In this document: in pieces, positions 30,024-37,292 of the stretch
Position numbering within the stretch: position 1 is the stretch's first letter
Layout of the letters: each line of letters opens with the position of its first letter
Source: Alphaproteobacteria bacterium
Lineage (GTDB): Bacteria > Pseudomonadota > Alphaproteobacteria > UBA828
Direction: 5' to 3'
Assembly: GCA_011523425.1 (NCBI GenBank)
Contig: WTGU01000124.1
Coordinates: forward strand, 1 to 64,000
DNA length: 64,000 nt
Translations under genes and position numbers: made by a program
The notes under the pieces: generated by a model
What the model was told of the DNA's origin: nothing
Databases searched by the model: none
What the model saw: only the letters and a program-made list of their open reading frames with translations

Positions 30024-30362
30024 ATGGAGTTGACGATCGAGCGCGACGGGAGCGCCCTGACCGCCCGGGTAGACGGACGCATCGACAGCACCAATGCCCG
30101 CGACTTCGAGGAAGCGGTGCGAACCAAGATCGAAGACGGCGACAGCGCCGTGATCATGGACTTCGAGAATCTCTCGTACATCAGCAGTGCGGGGCTCCGC
30201 GCCGTGCTGATGACCGCCAAGACGCTGTGGAAGCGCGACGCCAAGTTCGCGCTCTGCTCGCTCTCCGGCCCGGTCAAGGAGGTGTTCGAGATCAGCGGCT
30301 TCGACAAGATCATCCCGATCCACGACACCCGCGAAGGCGCGCTGAGCTCACTCGGCGACTAG
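30024..30362 (+). CDS. STAS domain protein (anti-anti-sigma factor family)
   Basis: A 112-residue single STAS domain. It opens with LTIERDGSALTARVDGRIDS and carries the conserved phosphorylation-loop sequence LSYISSAGLRAVLM, where the first or second serine is normally the kinase target. Such proteins bind anti-sigma kinases or control phosphatases. No anti-sigma kinase lies beside it, so its partner is unknown. The GGAGGCGGAGG before ATG 30024 is a strong ribosome binding site. A possible -10 box TATGAT at 29986 has no good -35 partner. Confidence 0.9.
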   Translation: MELTIERDGSALTARVDGRIDSTNARDFEEAVRTKIEDGDSAVIMDFENLSYISSAGLRAVLMTAKTLWKRDAKFALCSLSGPVKEVFEISGFDKIIPIHDTREGALSSLGD

Positions 30363-30432
30363 CGTCCCGTTTCCGAAGGTTCCCTCCATCTGCCCGGCGC
30401 CCTTGACGCGTCACGGTCGCCCTCCCCTCGCC

Positions 30433-30514
30433 ATGCCCGGACTTGTTCCGGGCATCCACGTTCCTTCCCCCTGCTGCACGAAAACTCGTGGATGGCCGGA
30501 ATAAATCCGGCCAT
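30433..30514. repeat. composite palindromic intergenic repeat
   Basis: Two hairpins with 9-bp stems and 5-base loops lie 36 bases apart. The first is ATGCCCGGA-CTTGT-TCCGGGCAT (30433-30455) and the second ATGGCCGGA-ATAAA-TCCGGCCAT (30492-30514). The flanking words CATCCACG (30453) and CGTGGATG (30488) are themselves inverted repeats, so the unit can fold as a larger cruciform. It resembles the GTGGATGCCCGG family of dispersed palindromes seen in many alphaproteobacteria. It lies between convergent genes. Confidence 0.8.
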
Positions 30515-30600
30515 GACGTGAAGAAGGAACGACGCACGGTCGCGAGCGCGGTAAATGGAGCTCGCGAGCGCGGACGTAGGTCGCCCGGCGCGATCCGCGC

Positions 30601-31278
30601 CTATTCCGGCTCGATCGCGGGGTGCGACAGCCCGCGCAGGCGGAACATCAGCCCGTCGGCGGTGACCACGCCGGAAGGGGAGACCGACACCCCGCCGGAG
30701 CTCAGCATGCGCGCCGTCCACGTGTTGCAGGTGTTGAGCAGGTGAAACGTCCCGCGCGCGTGGTAGAAGCGGCTGCCGGGGTATAGCCCGCGCGAGACGG
30801 GCGCGGCGCGCTCGACCCCGGCGGGACGCTCGAAGGTCGCAGAGAGCGCCTCCGCCATGCGCCGGAAGCCCGCTTCGGTCAGGGCGAGCGCGACGACCTC
30901 GCGGCCCGCGCCGCCTCCCTCGGGTGCCGCCCGGAGGCCGGCCATGTGCATGACCGCCGGCGTCGGCGCCAGCGCCGCGGCGAGCGTCATGCCGAGGGTC
31001 TTGTCCTTCGCCGGATAGTAGACGCGATCGCCCCAGCCGAACTCCAGATGAGCGGCGCCCGGAAAATCCGCCGCCTCGGGCAGCAGGCCCGTCGCGGCGA
31101 GCGCGGGCGCGGGCACGATGATCGCCGTGTGCCAGCCGTTGCTCGCGACCCGGATGGGATGAGTGCGCGGCCCGTCTGCGCTGGGCGGGGGTGGGGCGCT
31201 CTCGCAGGTGGCGAGCCAGGCGGCGCAGAGAGCCAGCGCGGGGAGGAGCAGCCAGCGCCCCATGCCCTGCCGCTCCAT
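30601..31278 (-). CDS. TIGR02117/DUF2459 family protein
   Basis: A 225-residue exported protein. The N-terminus has a hydrophobic signal (WLLLPALALCAAWLA, residues 9-23) followed by a cysteine, so lipid attachment is possible although the lipobox is imperfect. The mature part carries the family hallmarks SNGWHTAIIVP, FGWGDRVYYPAKD and LLNTCNTWTARML. The histidine and cysteine are strongly conserved in the family and could be catalytic, but no function has been assigned. GGGAG precedes ATG 31278. It is convergent with the STAS gene across the palindromic repeat. Confidence 0.82.
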   Translation of the reverse strand: MERQGMGRWLLLPALALCAAWLATCESAPPPPSADGPRTHPIRVASNGWHTAIIVPAPALAATGLLPEAADFPGAAHLEFGWGDRVYYPAKDKTLGMTLAAALAPTPAVMHMAGLRAAPEGGGAGREVVALALTEAGFRRMAEALSATFERPAGVERAAPVSRGLYPGSRFYHARGTFHLLNTCNTWTARMLSSGGVSVSPSGVVTADGLMFRLRGLSHPAIEPE

Positions 31279-31305
31279 TGCCGCTCCCGCTCCGCCCGCT
31301 CCGGG

Positions 31306-32349
31306 TCAGAGCATCTCCTCGGCGAGGAAGCGGACCTCGTCGCGGCCCGCGCCGCCGAGCAGCAGCGCCGTCACCGCGCCCTCGTCCGCCGCCTTCTTCC
31401 ACGCGGCGAGCCGCTCCCTGATGTGCGCCCTGGGCCCGACCAGGGCGATGCCGTCGGCGAACTCGTCGGGCACGGCCTCGGCCGCGCCCTGCTTGTCGCC
31501 CGCAAGGAACAGGTCCTGGATGCGCTGGGCGGCCTCGCCGAAGCCGAGCCTGTGCGCGTAGTCGTTGTAGAAGTTGCGCCCGCGTGCGCCCATGCCGCCG
31601 ACATAGAGCGCGAGCGACTGCTTGACCGGGGCCAGCGCGCGCGCGTGGTCCTCGTCGATCCTGGTCTGGACGAAAGGCGCGATGGCGAAGCCCTCGCGCC
31701 GCTCGCCGTGGCCGCCGCGGCGGAAGCCCTCGGTCAGCGGGTCGAGATAGACGTGCGCGCGCTCGGGCATCATGAAGAGCGGGAACAGCCCGTCGGTGAT
31801 CTCGCCGGCGAGCCGGAGCCCGGCCGGCGAGACCGAGCCGGTGTAGATCGGCAGCGGATGGCGCGCGTGGAGGATGCTCTTCAGCGGCTTGCCGAGGCCG
31901 GTCGCGTCGGGGCCGCGGTAGGGGAGCGCGTAGTGCATGCCCTCGTGGACCACCGGCTCCTCGCGCGCCACGATGCTGCGCACGATCGAGACGTACTCGC
32001 GCAGCCGCTCGTGCGGCTTGCCGTAGGCCACGCCGTGCCAGCCCTCGATCACCTGCGGCCCCGACGGCCCGATGCCGAGGACGAAGCGGCCGCCCGAGAG
32101 CGCCTGGAGCGTCATCGCGGTCATGGCGGCGCAGGCCGGCGTGCGCGCCGGCATCTGCATGAGCGCGGTGCCGACCGTCATCCGCTCGGTCCGGGCGAGG
32201 ATCCAGGTGGCCGGAGTCACCGCGTCCGAGCCGTAGGCCTCGGAGGTCCAGATCGACTCGTAGCCGAGCGATTCCGCCTCTTGGACGAGGTCGATGTCGA
32301 TGGTGAAATCCCGGCCCGAATAGCCGAGCACGAGGCCCAGTTGCAGCAC
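31306..32349 (-). CDS. LLM class flavin-dependent oxidoreductase (luciferase-like)
   Basis: A 347-residue luciferase-like (beta/alpha)8 monooxygenase or F420-type reductase. It opens LQLGLVLGYSGRDFTIDIDL from GTG 32349 behind GGGAGAAG, and has RTERMTVGTALMQMPARTP, GRFVLGIGPSGPQVIEGWHG and IYTGSVSPAGLRLAGEITDG. In this superfamily the flavin may be FMN or F420; the TIGR03559-like pattern hints at F420 use but does not prove it. It is followed by the TIGR02117 gene 27 bases downstream. Confidence 0.85.
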   Translation of the reverse strand: MLQLGLVLGYSGRDFTIDIDLVQEAESLGYESIWTSEAYGSDAVTPATWILARTERMTVGTALMQMPARTPACAAMTAMTLQALSGGRFVLGIGPSGPQVIEGWHGVAYGKPHERLREYVSIVRSIVAREEPVVHEGMHYALPYRGPDATGLGKPLKSILHARHPLPIYTGSVSPAGLRLAGEITDGLFPLFMMPERAHVYLDPLTEGFRRGGHGERREGFAIAPFVQTRIDEDHARALAPVKQSLALYVGGMGARGRNFYNDYAHRLGFGEAAQRIQDLFLAGDKQGAAEAVPDEFADGIALVGPRAHIRERLAAWKKAADEGAVTALLLGGAGRDEVRFLAEEML

Positions 32350-32449
32350 TGCTCTTCTCCCGTGGCGGGCGCGGCGGCGATACCGCCGACAGCATGGGGA
32401 GATAGGCCAGTTCTGCTAGGATTGCCAGAGCAGGGAGAGGGGCCGACGC

Positions 32450-33976
32450 ATGTCGATACTGATCGAGGGCGCGACCATCGTCGCCATGGACCCGGAGCAC
32501 GGCAGCGAGCCCTTCCGGGGCGACATCCTGATCGAAGGCGAGCGCATCGCAGCCGTCGGCGAGAGCGACGCCCGGCCGGAGGCCGATCGCGTCATCCCCG
32601 GCGAGGGCAAGCTGGTGATCCCCGGCCTGATCAACGCCCACATCCACACGCCGGAGGCCTTCGCCAAGGGGCGCTACGACAACATGCCGCTGGAGCTCTG
32701 GATGACGCTCGCCTACGGCATCCTCGGCGCGCCCGAGCTCACGCCCCGCATGATCTACCTGCGGTCGGCGCTCTGCGCCATGGATGCGATCAAGACCGGC
32801 GTCACCTACTTCTCCGACGACATCCTGGAGTTTCCCCTCCAGTCGATGGAGACCATCGGCGCGGTATTCCAGGCCTACGAGGACGTGGGCCTGCGGGCCT
32901 CGATCTCCGGCCACGTCATCAACCGCAGGCTGCCCGACTCGATCGTCCATCTGAACGACCTGCTGCCGGGCGACCTGAAGCGCGAGGTCGACGCCATGGA
33001 GCCGCCGACGGCAGACGACTTCGCGGCGTTCTGCGAGGAGGCACATGCCCTCTACGACGGCCGCGCGGGGAGGCTCCGCTTCATGCCGGCGCCGTCGGGC
33101 CCCCAGCGCTGCACCGAGCCCCTGATGCGGGCGGCGGACGAGTTCGCCCGCGCCAACGGGCTGCCCTTCCACACCCACATCCTCGAATCGAAGGTCCAGG
33201 CGGTGACCGGCCACGCCCTCTACGGCAAGACGCTGGTCCGCTACATGCACGATCTCGGCCTGCTCAACCGCAATACCACCATCGCGCACGGCGTCTGGCT
33301 CACCGACGAGGACATCGCGCTGCTGGGCGAGGCGCGCTGCTCGGTGGTCCACAACGCGCTCTCCAACCTCAAGCTCGGCTCGGGCCTCTGCCCCGTGCGC
33401 CGGCTGCTCGACGCGGGCGTCAACCTGGCGCTGGGCTCGGACGGGCTTTCCACCAGCGACACGCCCCGCATGTTCAGCGTGATGCAGTGCGCAGGCCTCA
33501 TGCACAACGTCACCTCGCCCGACAACGCCTACTGGCTCGAGGCCGGCGAGGTGCTGCACGCGGCGACCCTCGGCGGCGCCTACAGCGTGCTCCTTGAGGA
33601 CGAGATCGGCTCGCTGGAGCCCGGCAAGCGCGCCGACATGGCGATCCTCGACATGCGCACGGCCAACTTCACGCCGCTCAACGACGTCCGCAACCACCTC
33701 GTCTACTGCGAGAACGGCTCCTCCGTGGAGACCGTGATCGTCAACGGCGAGATCATGGTCGACGGCGGCCGGCTCACGCGGGTCGACGAGGAGGCGCTGA
33801 TGGACGAGCTGCGCGACATGATGCCGCAGATCAGGGCCGACCAGGAGCGGTTGGAGGCCATGAACAGGCCGTTCATCCCGCCGCTCGCCGAGGTCTGGCG
33901 GCGCTGCGCCGAGACCGATATCGGCATCAACCGCTGGGGCAGCGACAACCAGCCGCGCTGGCCGACCAACCGCTAG
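32450..33976 (+). CDS. amidohydrolase (TrzA/AtzB, 8-oxoguanine/cytosine deaminase-like)
   Basis: A 508-residue metal-dependent hydrolase of the amidohydrolase superfamily. The metal ligands are visible as the HxH pair in INAHIHTPEAFAKG, a histidine in FHTHILESKVQ, the histidine in TIAHGVWLTDEDI, and the aspartate in GSDGLSTSDTPRM. It heads an operon with a ureohydrolase and a nucleoside deaminase, so its substrate may be an amino-substituted purine, pyrimidine or guanidino compound. The AGGGAGAGG before ATG 32450 supports the start. Confidence 0.85.
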   Translation: MSILIEGATIVAMDPEHGSEPFRGDILIEGERIAAVGESDARPEADRVIPGEGKLVIPGLINAHIHTPEAFAKGRYDNMPLELWMTLAYGILGAPELTPRMIYLRSALCAMDAIKTGVTYFSDDILEFPLQSMETIGAVFQAYEDVGLRASISGHVINRRLPDSIVHLNDLLPGDLKREVDAMEPPTADDFAAFCEEAHALYDGRAGRLRFMPAPSGPQRCTEPLMRAADEFARANGLPFHTHILESKVQAVTGHALYGKTLVRYMHDLGLLNRNTTIAHGVWLTDEDIALLGEARCSVVHNALSNLKLGSGLCPVRRLLDAGVNLALGSDGLSTSDTPRMFSVMQCAGLMHNVTSPDNAYWLEAGEVLHAATLGGAYSVLLEDEIGSLEPGKRADMAILDMRTANFTPLNDVRNHLVYCENGSSVETVIVNGEIMVDGGRLTRVDEEALMDELRDMMPQIRADQERLEAMNRPFIPPLAEVWRRCAETDIGINRWGSDNQPRWPTNR

Positions 33977-34005
33977 CGCGAACGGGCAGGGAAGGGGGCG
34001 CCGCC

Positions 34006-34965
34006 ATGAGCAAGGGGTTCTACGAGCCGGTGAGCGGCATGGACATGCCGCGCTTCAGCGCCATGCCGACCTTCATGCGGCTGCCCCACATCACCGACTT
34101 CTCGGCCGTCGACATCGCGCTGGTCGGCGTGCCGTGGGACGGCGGCACCACCAACCGCGCCGGCGCCCGCCACGGCCCGCGCGAGATCCGCAACATGTCG
34201 AGCCTGATGCGGCGCACGCACCACACGCTCGGCATCTGCCCCTACGAGCTCTGCCGCGTGGCGGACTGCGGCGACGCCAGCGTCAACCCCATCGACCTGA
34301 GCGACACGATCGGGCGCATCGAGGGCTTCTTCACCCGGCTGCACGGCGCCGGCGCGGTGCCGCTCTCGGCCGGCGGCGACCACCTGATCACGCTCCCCAT
34401 CATGCGCGCCATCGCGAAGGACCGGCCCGTCGGCATGATCCACTTCGACGCCCACTCCGACACGTGGGACAGCTATTTCGGCGGCTACACGATCACCCAC
34501 GGTACGCTCTTCCGCCGCGCGGTGGAGGAGGGCCTGCTCGACCCCAGGCGGACCGTGCAGATCGGCATCCGCGGCTCGGTCTACGATGCCCACGACATGG
34601 ACTTCGCCTACGGCTCCGGCATGCGCGTCATCACCATCGAGGAGTATTTCGAGCTCGGTTGGGAGAAGGTGGTGGCCGAGGCCCGCGCCGTCGTCGGCGA
34701 GGGGCCGACCTACATCAGCTTCGACGTGGACGGGCTCGATCCGGTCTACGCGCCCGGCACCGGCACACCCGAGATCGGCGGCTTCTCCACCTACGAGGCG
34801 CAGCGCATGCTGCGCGGCGCGCGCGGGCTGAACCTGGTGGGCGGCGACGTGGTGGAGGTGGCGCCCCCCTTCGACCCCAGCGGCAACACGGCGCTGGTGG
34901 GCGCCACCATGATGTTCGAGATCCTGTGCGTGCTCGCCGAGGCCGTCGCCGGACGGAAGGCGTGA
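34006..34965 (+). CDS. ureohydrolase (agmatinase/guanidinobutyrase family)
   Basis: A 319-residue manganese enzyme of the arginase/agmatinase family. Metal-binding motifs are all present: SAGGDHLITLP, GMIHFDAHSDTWDSYFGG, and YISFDVDGLDPVYAPGTGTPE. It also has VGVPWDGGTTNRAGARHGPR near residue 41. The family cleaves urea from guanidino compounds such as agmatine, guanidinobutyrate or guanidine itself. Lying 29 bases after the amidohydrolase and 14 before the deaminase gene, it suggests that this operon strips nitrogen from a guanidino- or purine-derived molecule. Confidence 0.9.
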   Translation: MSKGFYEPVSGMDMPRFSAMPTFMRLPHITDFSAVDIALVGVPWDGGTTNRAGARHGPREIRNMSSLMRRTHHTLGICPYELCRVADCGDASVNPIDLSDTIGRIEGFFTRLHGAGAVPLSAGGDHLITLPIMRAIAKDRPVGMIHFDAHSDTWDSYFGGYTITHGTLFRRAVEEGLLDPRRTVQIGIRGSVYDAHDMDFAYGSGMRVITIEEYFELGWEKVVAEARAVVGEGPTYISFDVDGLDPVYAPGTGTPEIGGFSTYEAQRMLRGARGLNLVGGDVVEVAPPFDPSGNTALVGATMMFEILCVLAEAVAGRKA

Positions 34966-34979
34966 CGGAGGAGGGAGTC

Positions 34980-35450
34980 ATGGACGACGAAGGCTACATG
35001 CGCCGGGCGATCGCGCTCTGCGAAGAGAAGATGGTATCGGGCGAGGGCGGCTACTGCGCGACGATCATCGTGCGCGACGGCGAGGTGATCGGCGAGGGCT
35101 GGAACAACGTGGTCGAGACCCACGACGCCACCGGCCACTGCGAGATCAACGCCATCCGCGACGCGGGCGCGCGCACCGGGAGCTGGGATCTCTCCGGCTC
35201 GGTGCTCTACACCACCTGGGAGCCCTGCTCGATGTGCGCCGCGGCGATCTGGTGGGCGCGGATCGACCGCGTCTTCTACGCCAATCTCCTGTCCGACGCG
35301 GCCGACCTCGGAGTCGACATCGGCGACCTCGAGAGCGAAGTCGCGACCGCGAGCGAGCAGCGCCGGCGCCCCTATCGCCGCCTGCTCGGCGACGAGGCCT
35401 TCGCCGTCTTCAAGGCCTGGTGGGACAGCGGCGACCGCGCGACGATTTGA
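34980..35450 (+). CDS. nucleoside deaminase (CDA superfamily, GuaD/TadA-like)
   Basis: A 156-residue zinc deaminase. The catalytic motif is GHCEINAIRDAG, a HxE type in which the residue between His and Glu is Cys instead of the usual Ala, and the zinc cysteines lie in TWEPCSMCAAAIWWARID. The C-terminal FKAWWDSGD tail is normal for guanine/cytosine-type deaminases. The ribosome binding site GGAGGAGGGAG is very strong. It ends the three-gene hydrolase operon and is followed by a perfect hairpin at 35463. Confidence 0.88.
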   Translation: MDDEGYMRRAIALCEEKMVSGEGGYCATIIVRDGEVIGEGWNNVVETHDATGHCEINAIRDAGARTGSWDLSGSVLYTTWEPCSMCAAAIWWARIDRVFYANLLSDAADLGVDIGDLESEVATASEQRRRPYRRLLGDEAFAVFKAWWDSGDRATI

Positions 35451-35462
35451 GCGCGCGGGTGC

Positions 35463-35480
35463 GACGCAAACGCTTGCGTC
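35463..35480. terminator. hairpin after the deaminase gene
   Basis: GACGCAA-ACGC-TTGCGTC is a perfect 7-bp stem with a 4-base loop, 12 bases after the deaminase stop and followed by GGTTTGCC. It may end the hydrolase operon; the short T-run is weak. Confidence 0.5.
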
Positions 35481-35521
35481 GGTTTGCCGGCCGCGCCATA
35501 TACGAGGCGTCCGTCAACAAC

Positions 35522-35537
35522 GAAAGGAGGTGATCCA
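35522..35537 (+). promoter_or_regulatory. extended Shine-Dalgarno complementary to the 16S rRNA tail
   Basis: GAAAGGAGGTGATCCA matches the reverse complement of the 3' end of alphaproteobacterial 16S rRNA (about CUGGAUCACCUCCUUUC) over 16 bases, plus the G of the start codon. The GGAGG core is 7 bases before GTG 35538, the normal spacing. The rRNA comparison is from established knowledge of that tail. Confidence 0.8.
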
Positions 35538-35612
35538 GTGTCTGACTATCGTAAACCGCGTTCGGCGGTCGCCGGGAACTGGGTCTCCCCCTCGGGTGGG
35601 GCCTGCGCCTGA
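35538..35612 (+). CDS. 24-residue peptide with a full-length Shine-Dalgarno
   Basis: A 25-codon frame from GTG 35538 to TGA 35610-35612. The peptide begins MSDYRKPRSAVAG, continues with NWVSPSG, and ends GACA, so it is basic near the start, has one tryptophan, and has a cysteine second from the end. No family was recognised. The start has by far the strongest ribosome binding site in the window, and a hairpin follows at 35651, so it looks like a self-contained unit. It may be a small protein, a peptide precursor, or a leader peptide for the RDD gene 112 bases downstream. Confidence 0.6.
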   Translation: MSDYRKPRSAVAGNWVSPSGGACA

Positions 35613-35650
35613 CGGTGCCGACGCGATCCGCGGATCGCGGTACGAACGGG

Positions 35651-35677
35651 AAGGGCCGTCCCAGGCGGGCGGCCCTT
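35651..35677 (+). terminator. hairpin between the tiny ORF and the RDD gene
   Basis: AAGGGCCG and CGGCCCTT form an 8-bp perfect stem around an 11-base loop, followed by CCATCGTTTCGG. It lies 38 bases after the tiny ORF and 46 before the RDD gene. A terminator or attenuator is plausible; the T-run is short. Confidence 0.5.
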
Positions 35678-35723
35678 CCATCGTTTCGGGTGCCGGCATT
35701 CAGCGCCCGATCGGGCGACGCAC

Positions 35724-36272
35724 ATGAGCGACCAGGAACCAAGCCTCCCCGTGCAGTCCATTCCCGCCGGATTCGGGCGGCGGGTCGTGGCGTGGATCAT
35801 CGATTCGATCGTCATTCTGATCGGCGTCTACGTCGTCGGCATCTTCCTGTGGCCCGACCTGATCGAGACCGCGCGGCACGCCTCCGAGACCGACGGCGCC
35901 CGCCTGGAGGTGGTGAGCTACTCGCTGAGCGGGCTCGGCTCGGTCGTGCTGGGCGTCGTCTACTGGGCCTATACCGCGCTGCAGGAGAGCGCGTCCGCCC
36001 AGGCGACCCTCGGCAAGAGGATGATGGGCATCCGGGTCACCGATCTCGACGGCGGGCGGCTCTCGCTGCTGACGGCGAGCCTGCGCTGCTGGCCGCTCTA
36101 TCTGCCGGGGCTGGTCGGCATGGTGGTCGGGCTCAACGCCATCGTCGGCATCGCCGCGTTCGTCGCCTGCCTCGCCGTTCCCTTCACCCGCCGCAAGCAG
36201 GGGCTGCACGACATGATCGCGCGTTGCCTGGTGGTGCGCCGGGCGCCGGCTGTCGTATACGAGGCGGAATGA
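35724..36272 (+). CDS. RDD family membrane protein
   Basis: A 182-residue inner-membrane protein. The RDD signature is clear: GFGRRVVAWIIDSIVILIGV with the conserved Arg and Asp, then a second hydrophobic segment (about 68-88), ATLGKRMMGIRVTDLDG, and two further helices before KQGLHDMIARCLVV. Such proteins are thought to be transporters or assembly factors, without a fixed role. Its start lies 112 bases after the tiny ORF. It precedes the class IV aminotransferase gene by 78 bases. Confidence 0.86.
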   Translation: MSDQEPSLPVQSIPAGFGRRVVAWIIDSIVILIGVYVVGIFLWPDLIETARHASETDGARLEVVSYSLSGLGSVVLGVVYWAYTALQESASAQATLGKRMMGIRVTDLDGGRLSLLTASLRCWPLYLPGLVGMVVGLNAIVGIAAFVACLAVPFTRRKQGLHDMIARCLVVRRAPAVVYEAE

Positions 36273-36350
36273 GGGCACTCGCGCCTGCCGGCCTTTTGCG
36301 CCATGATCGCGCGCCGGCCGGGCAGGGGGGCCGGGAGCGGGGAGCAAGAC

Positions 36351-37280
36351 ATGGCCGCTGAGCGCGCGAACGAGCGGGTCTGCTACTTCAACGGAGAGAT
36401 CGTCCCGGAGAGCCGGGCCCTGGTCTCCTTCCGCGACAGGAGCTTCCGCTACGGCGACGGCGCCTTCGACACCACCCGCACCTTCGGACACCGCATCTTC
36501 AAGCTCGAAGAGCACATCGTGCGCTTCTACAAGACGCTGCGCTATCTCCGCATCGACCCCGGCATGGCGCCGTCTGAGATGAAGCGCCACACCGAGGAGG
36601 TGCTCGCCCGCAACCTCCACCTGCTCGGGCCGGACGACGACTACTGGGTCTTCCAGCGCATCTCCCGCGGCCTCGAGCCGGCGGGCGGCGACGTCCACGG
36701 CGCGACCGACCCCGTGCTCATCATCGACTGCACGCCGCTGCCCATCGCCCAGCGCGCCCACTATTTCCGGGACGGGATTCCACTGATGATTCCGTCCAAC
36801 CGCCGGGCCGCGCCGGACACGATTTCGCCCAGGGCGAAGACCCACAACTACCTCAATCTCTTCATCGGCAACGACGAGGTCCGCCGCAGCGATCCCAACG
36901 CCTGGGCGCTGTTCCTCGACCACAACGGCAACCTCAGCGAGGGCGTGGGCTCCAACCTCTTCCTCGTCGACGACGGCGTGCTCTACACGCCGCAGGACCG
37001 CTACGTGCTCAACGGCGTCAGCCGCGAGACCGTGCTGGAGATCGCGGCCAAGGCGGACATCGAGGTGGTGAAGTGCGACCTCGATCTCTTCGACGCCCAC
37101 GGCGCCGACGAGGCCTTCATCACGTCGACGAGCTTCTGCGTCTGTCCGGTGGCGTCGATCAACGGCGTGGGCTTCGCCGAGCGGGACGTCCCCGGCCCGG
37201 TGACCGGGCGTGTGATGACGCTCTACAGCGAGCTGATCGGCTTCGATTTCGTGGCCCAGTACCTCAAGCACCTTCACTAG
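36351..37280 (+). CDS. PLP-dependent aminotransferase class IV
   Basis: A 309-residue fold-type IV aminotransferase (branched-chain or D-amino acid type). VCYFNGEIVPESRALVSF and the conserved RSFRYGDGAFDTTRTF open the protein; the PLP lysine lies in SPRAKTHNYLNLF (about residue 161), the phosphate-binding segment is NLSEGVGSNLFLVDD, and the C-terminal TSTSFCVCPVASING is normal. ATG 36351 follows GGGGAGCAAG. Together with the DadA-like dehydrogenase two genes later, this suggests metabolism of D- or unusual amino acids. Confidence 0.88.
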   Translation: MAAERANERVCYFNGEIVPESRALVSFRDRSFRYGDGAFDTTRTFGHRIFKLEEHIVRFYKTLRYLRIDPGMAPSEMKRHTEEVLARNLHLLGPDDDYWVFQRISRGLEPAGGDVHGATDPVLIIDCTPLPIAQRAHYFRDGIPLMIPSNRRAAPDTISPRAKTHNYLNLFIGNDEVRRSDPNAWALFLDHNGNLSEGVGSNLFLVDDGVLYTPQDRYVLNGVSRETVLEIAAKADIEVVKCDLDLFDAHGADEAFITSTSFCVCPVASINGVGFAERDVPGPVTGRVMTLYSELIGFDFVAQYLKHLH

Positions 37281-37292
37281 GAGAGCGTGTCG

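Noticed and set aside
35522-35538. Remnant of a 16S rRNA gene
   Set aside because: Identity to the 16S tail stops after 17 bases; the rest of the rRNA end is absent, so an extended ribosome binding site explains it better.
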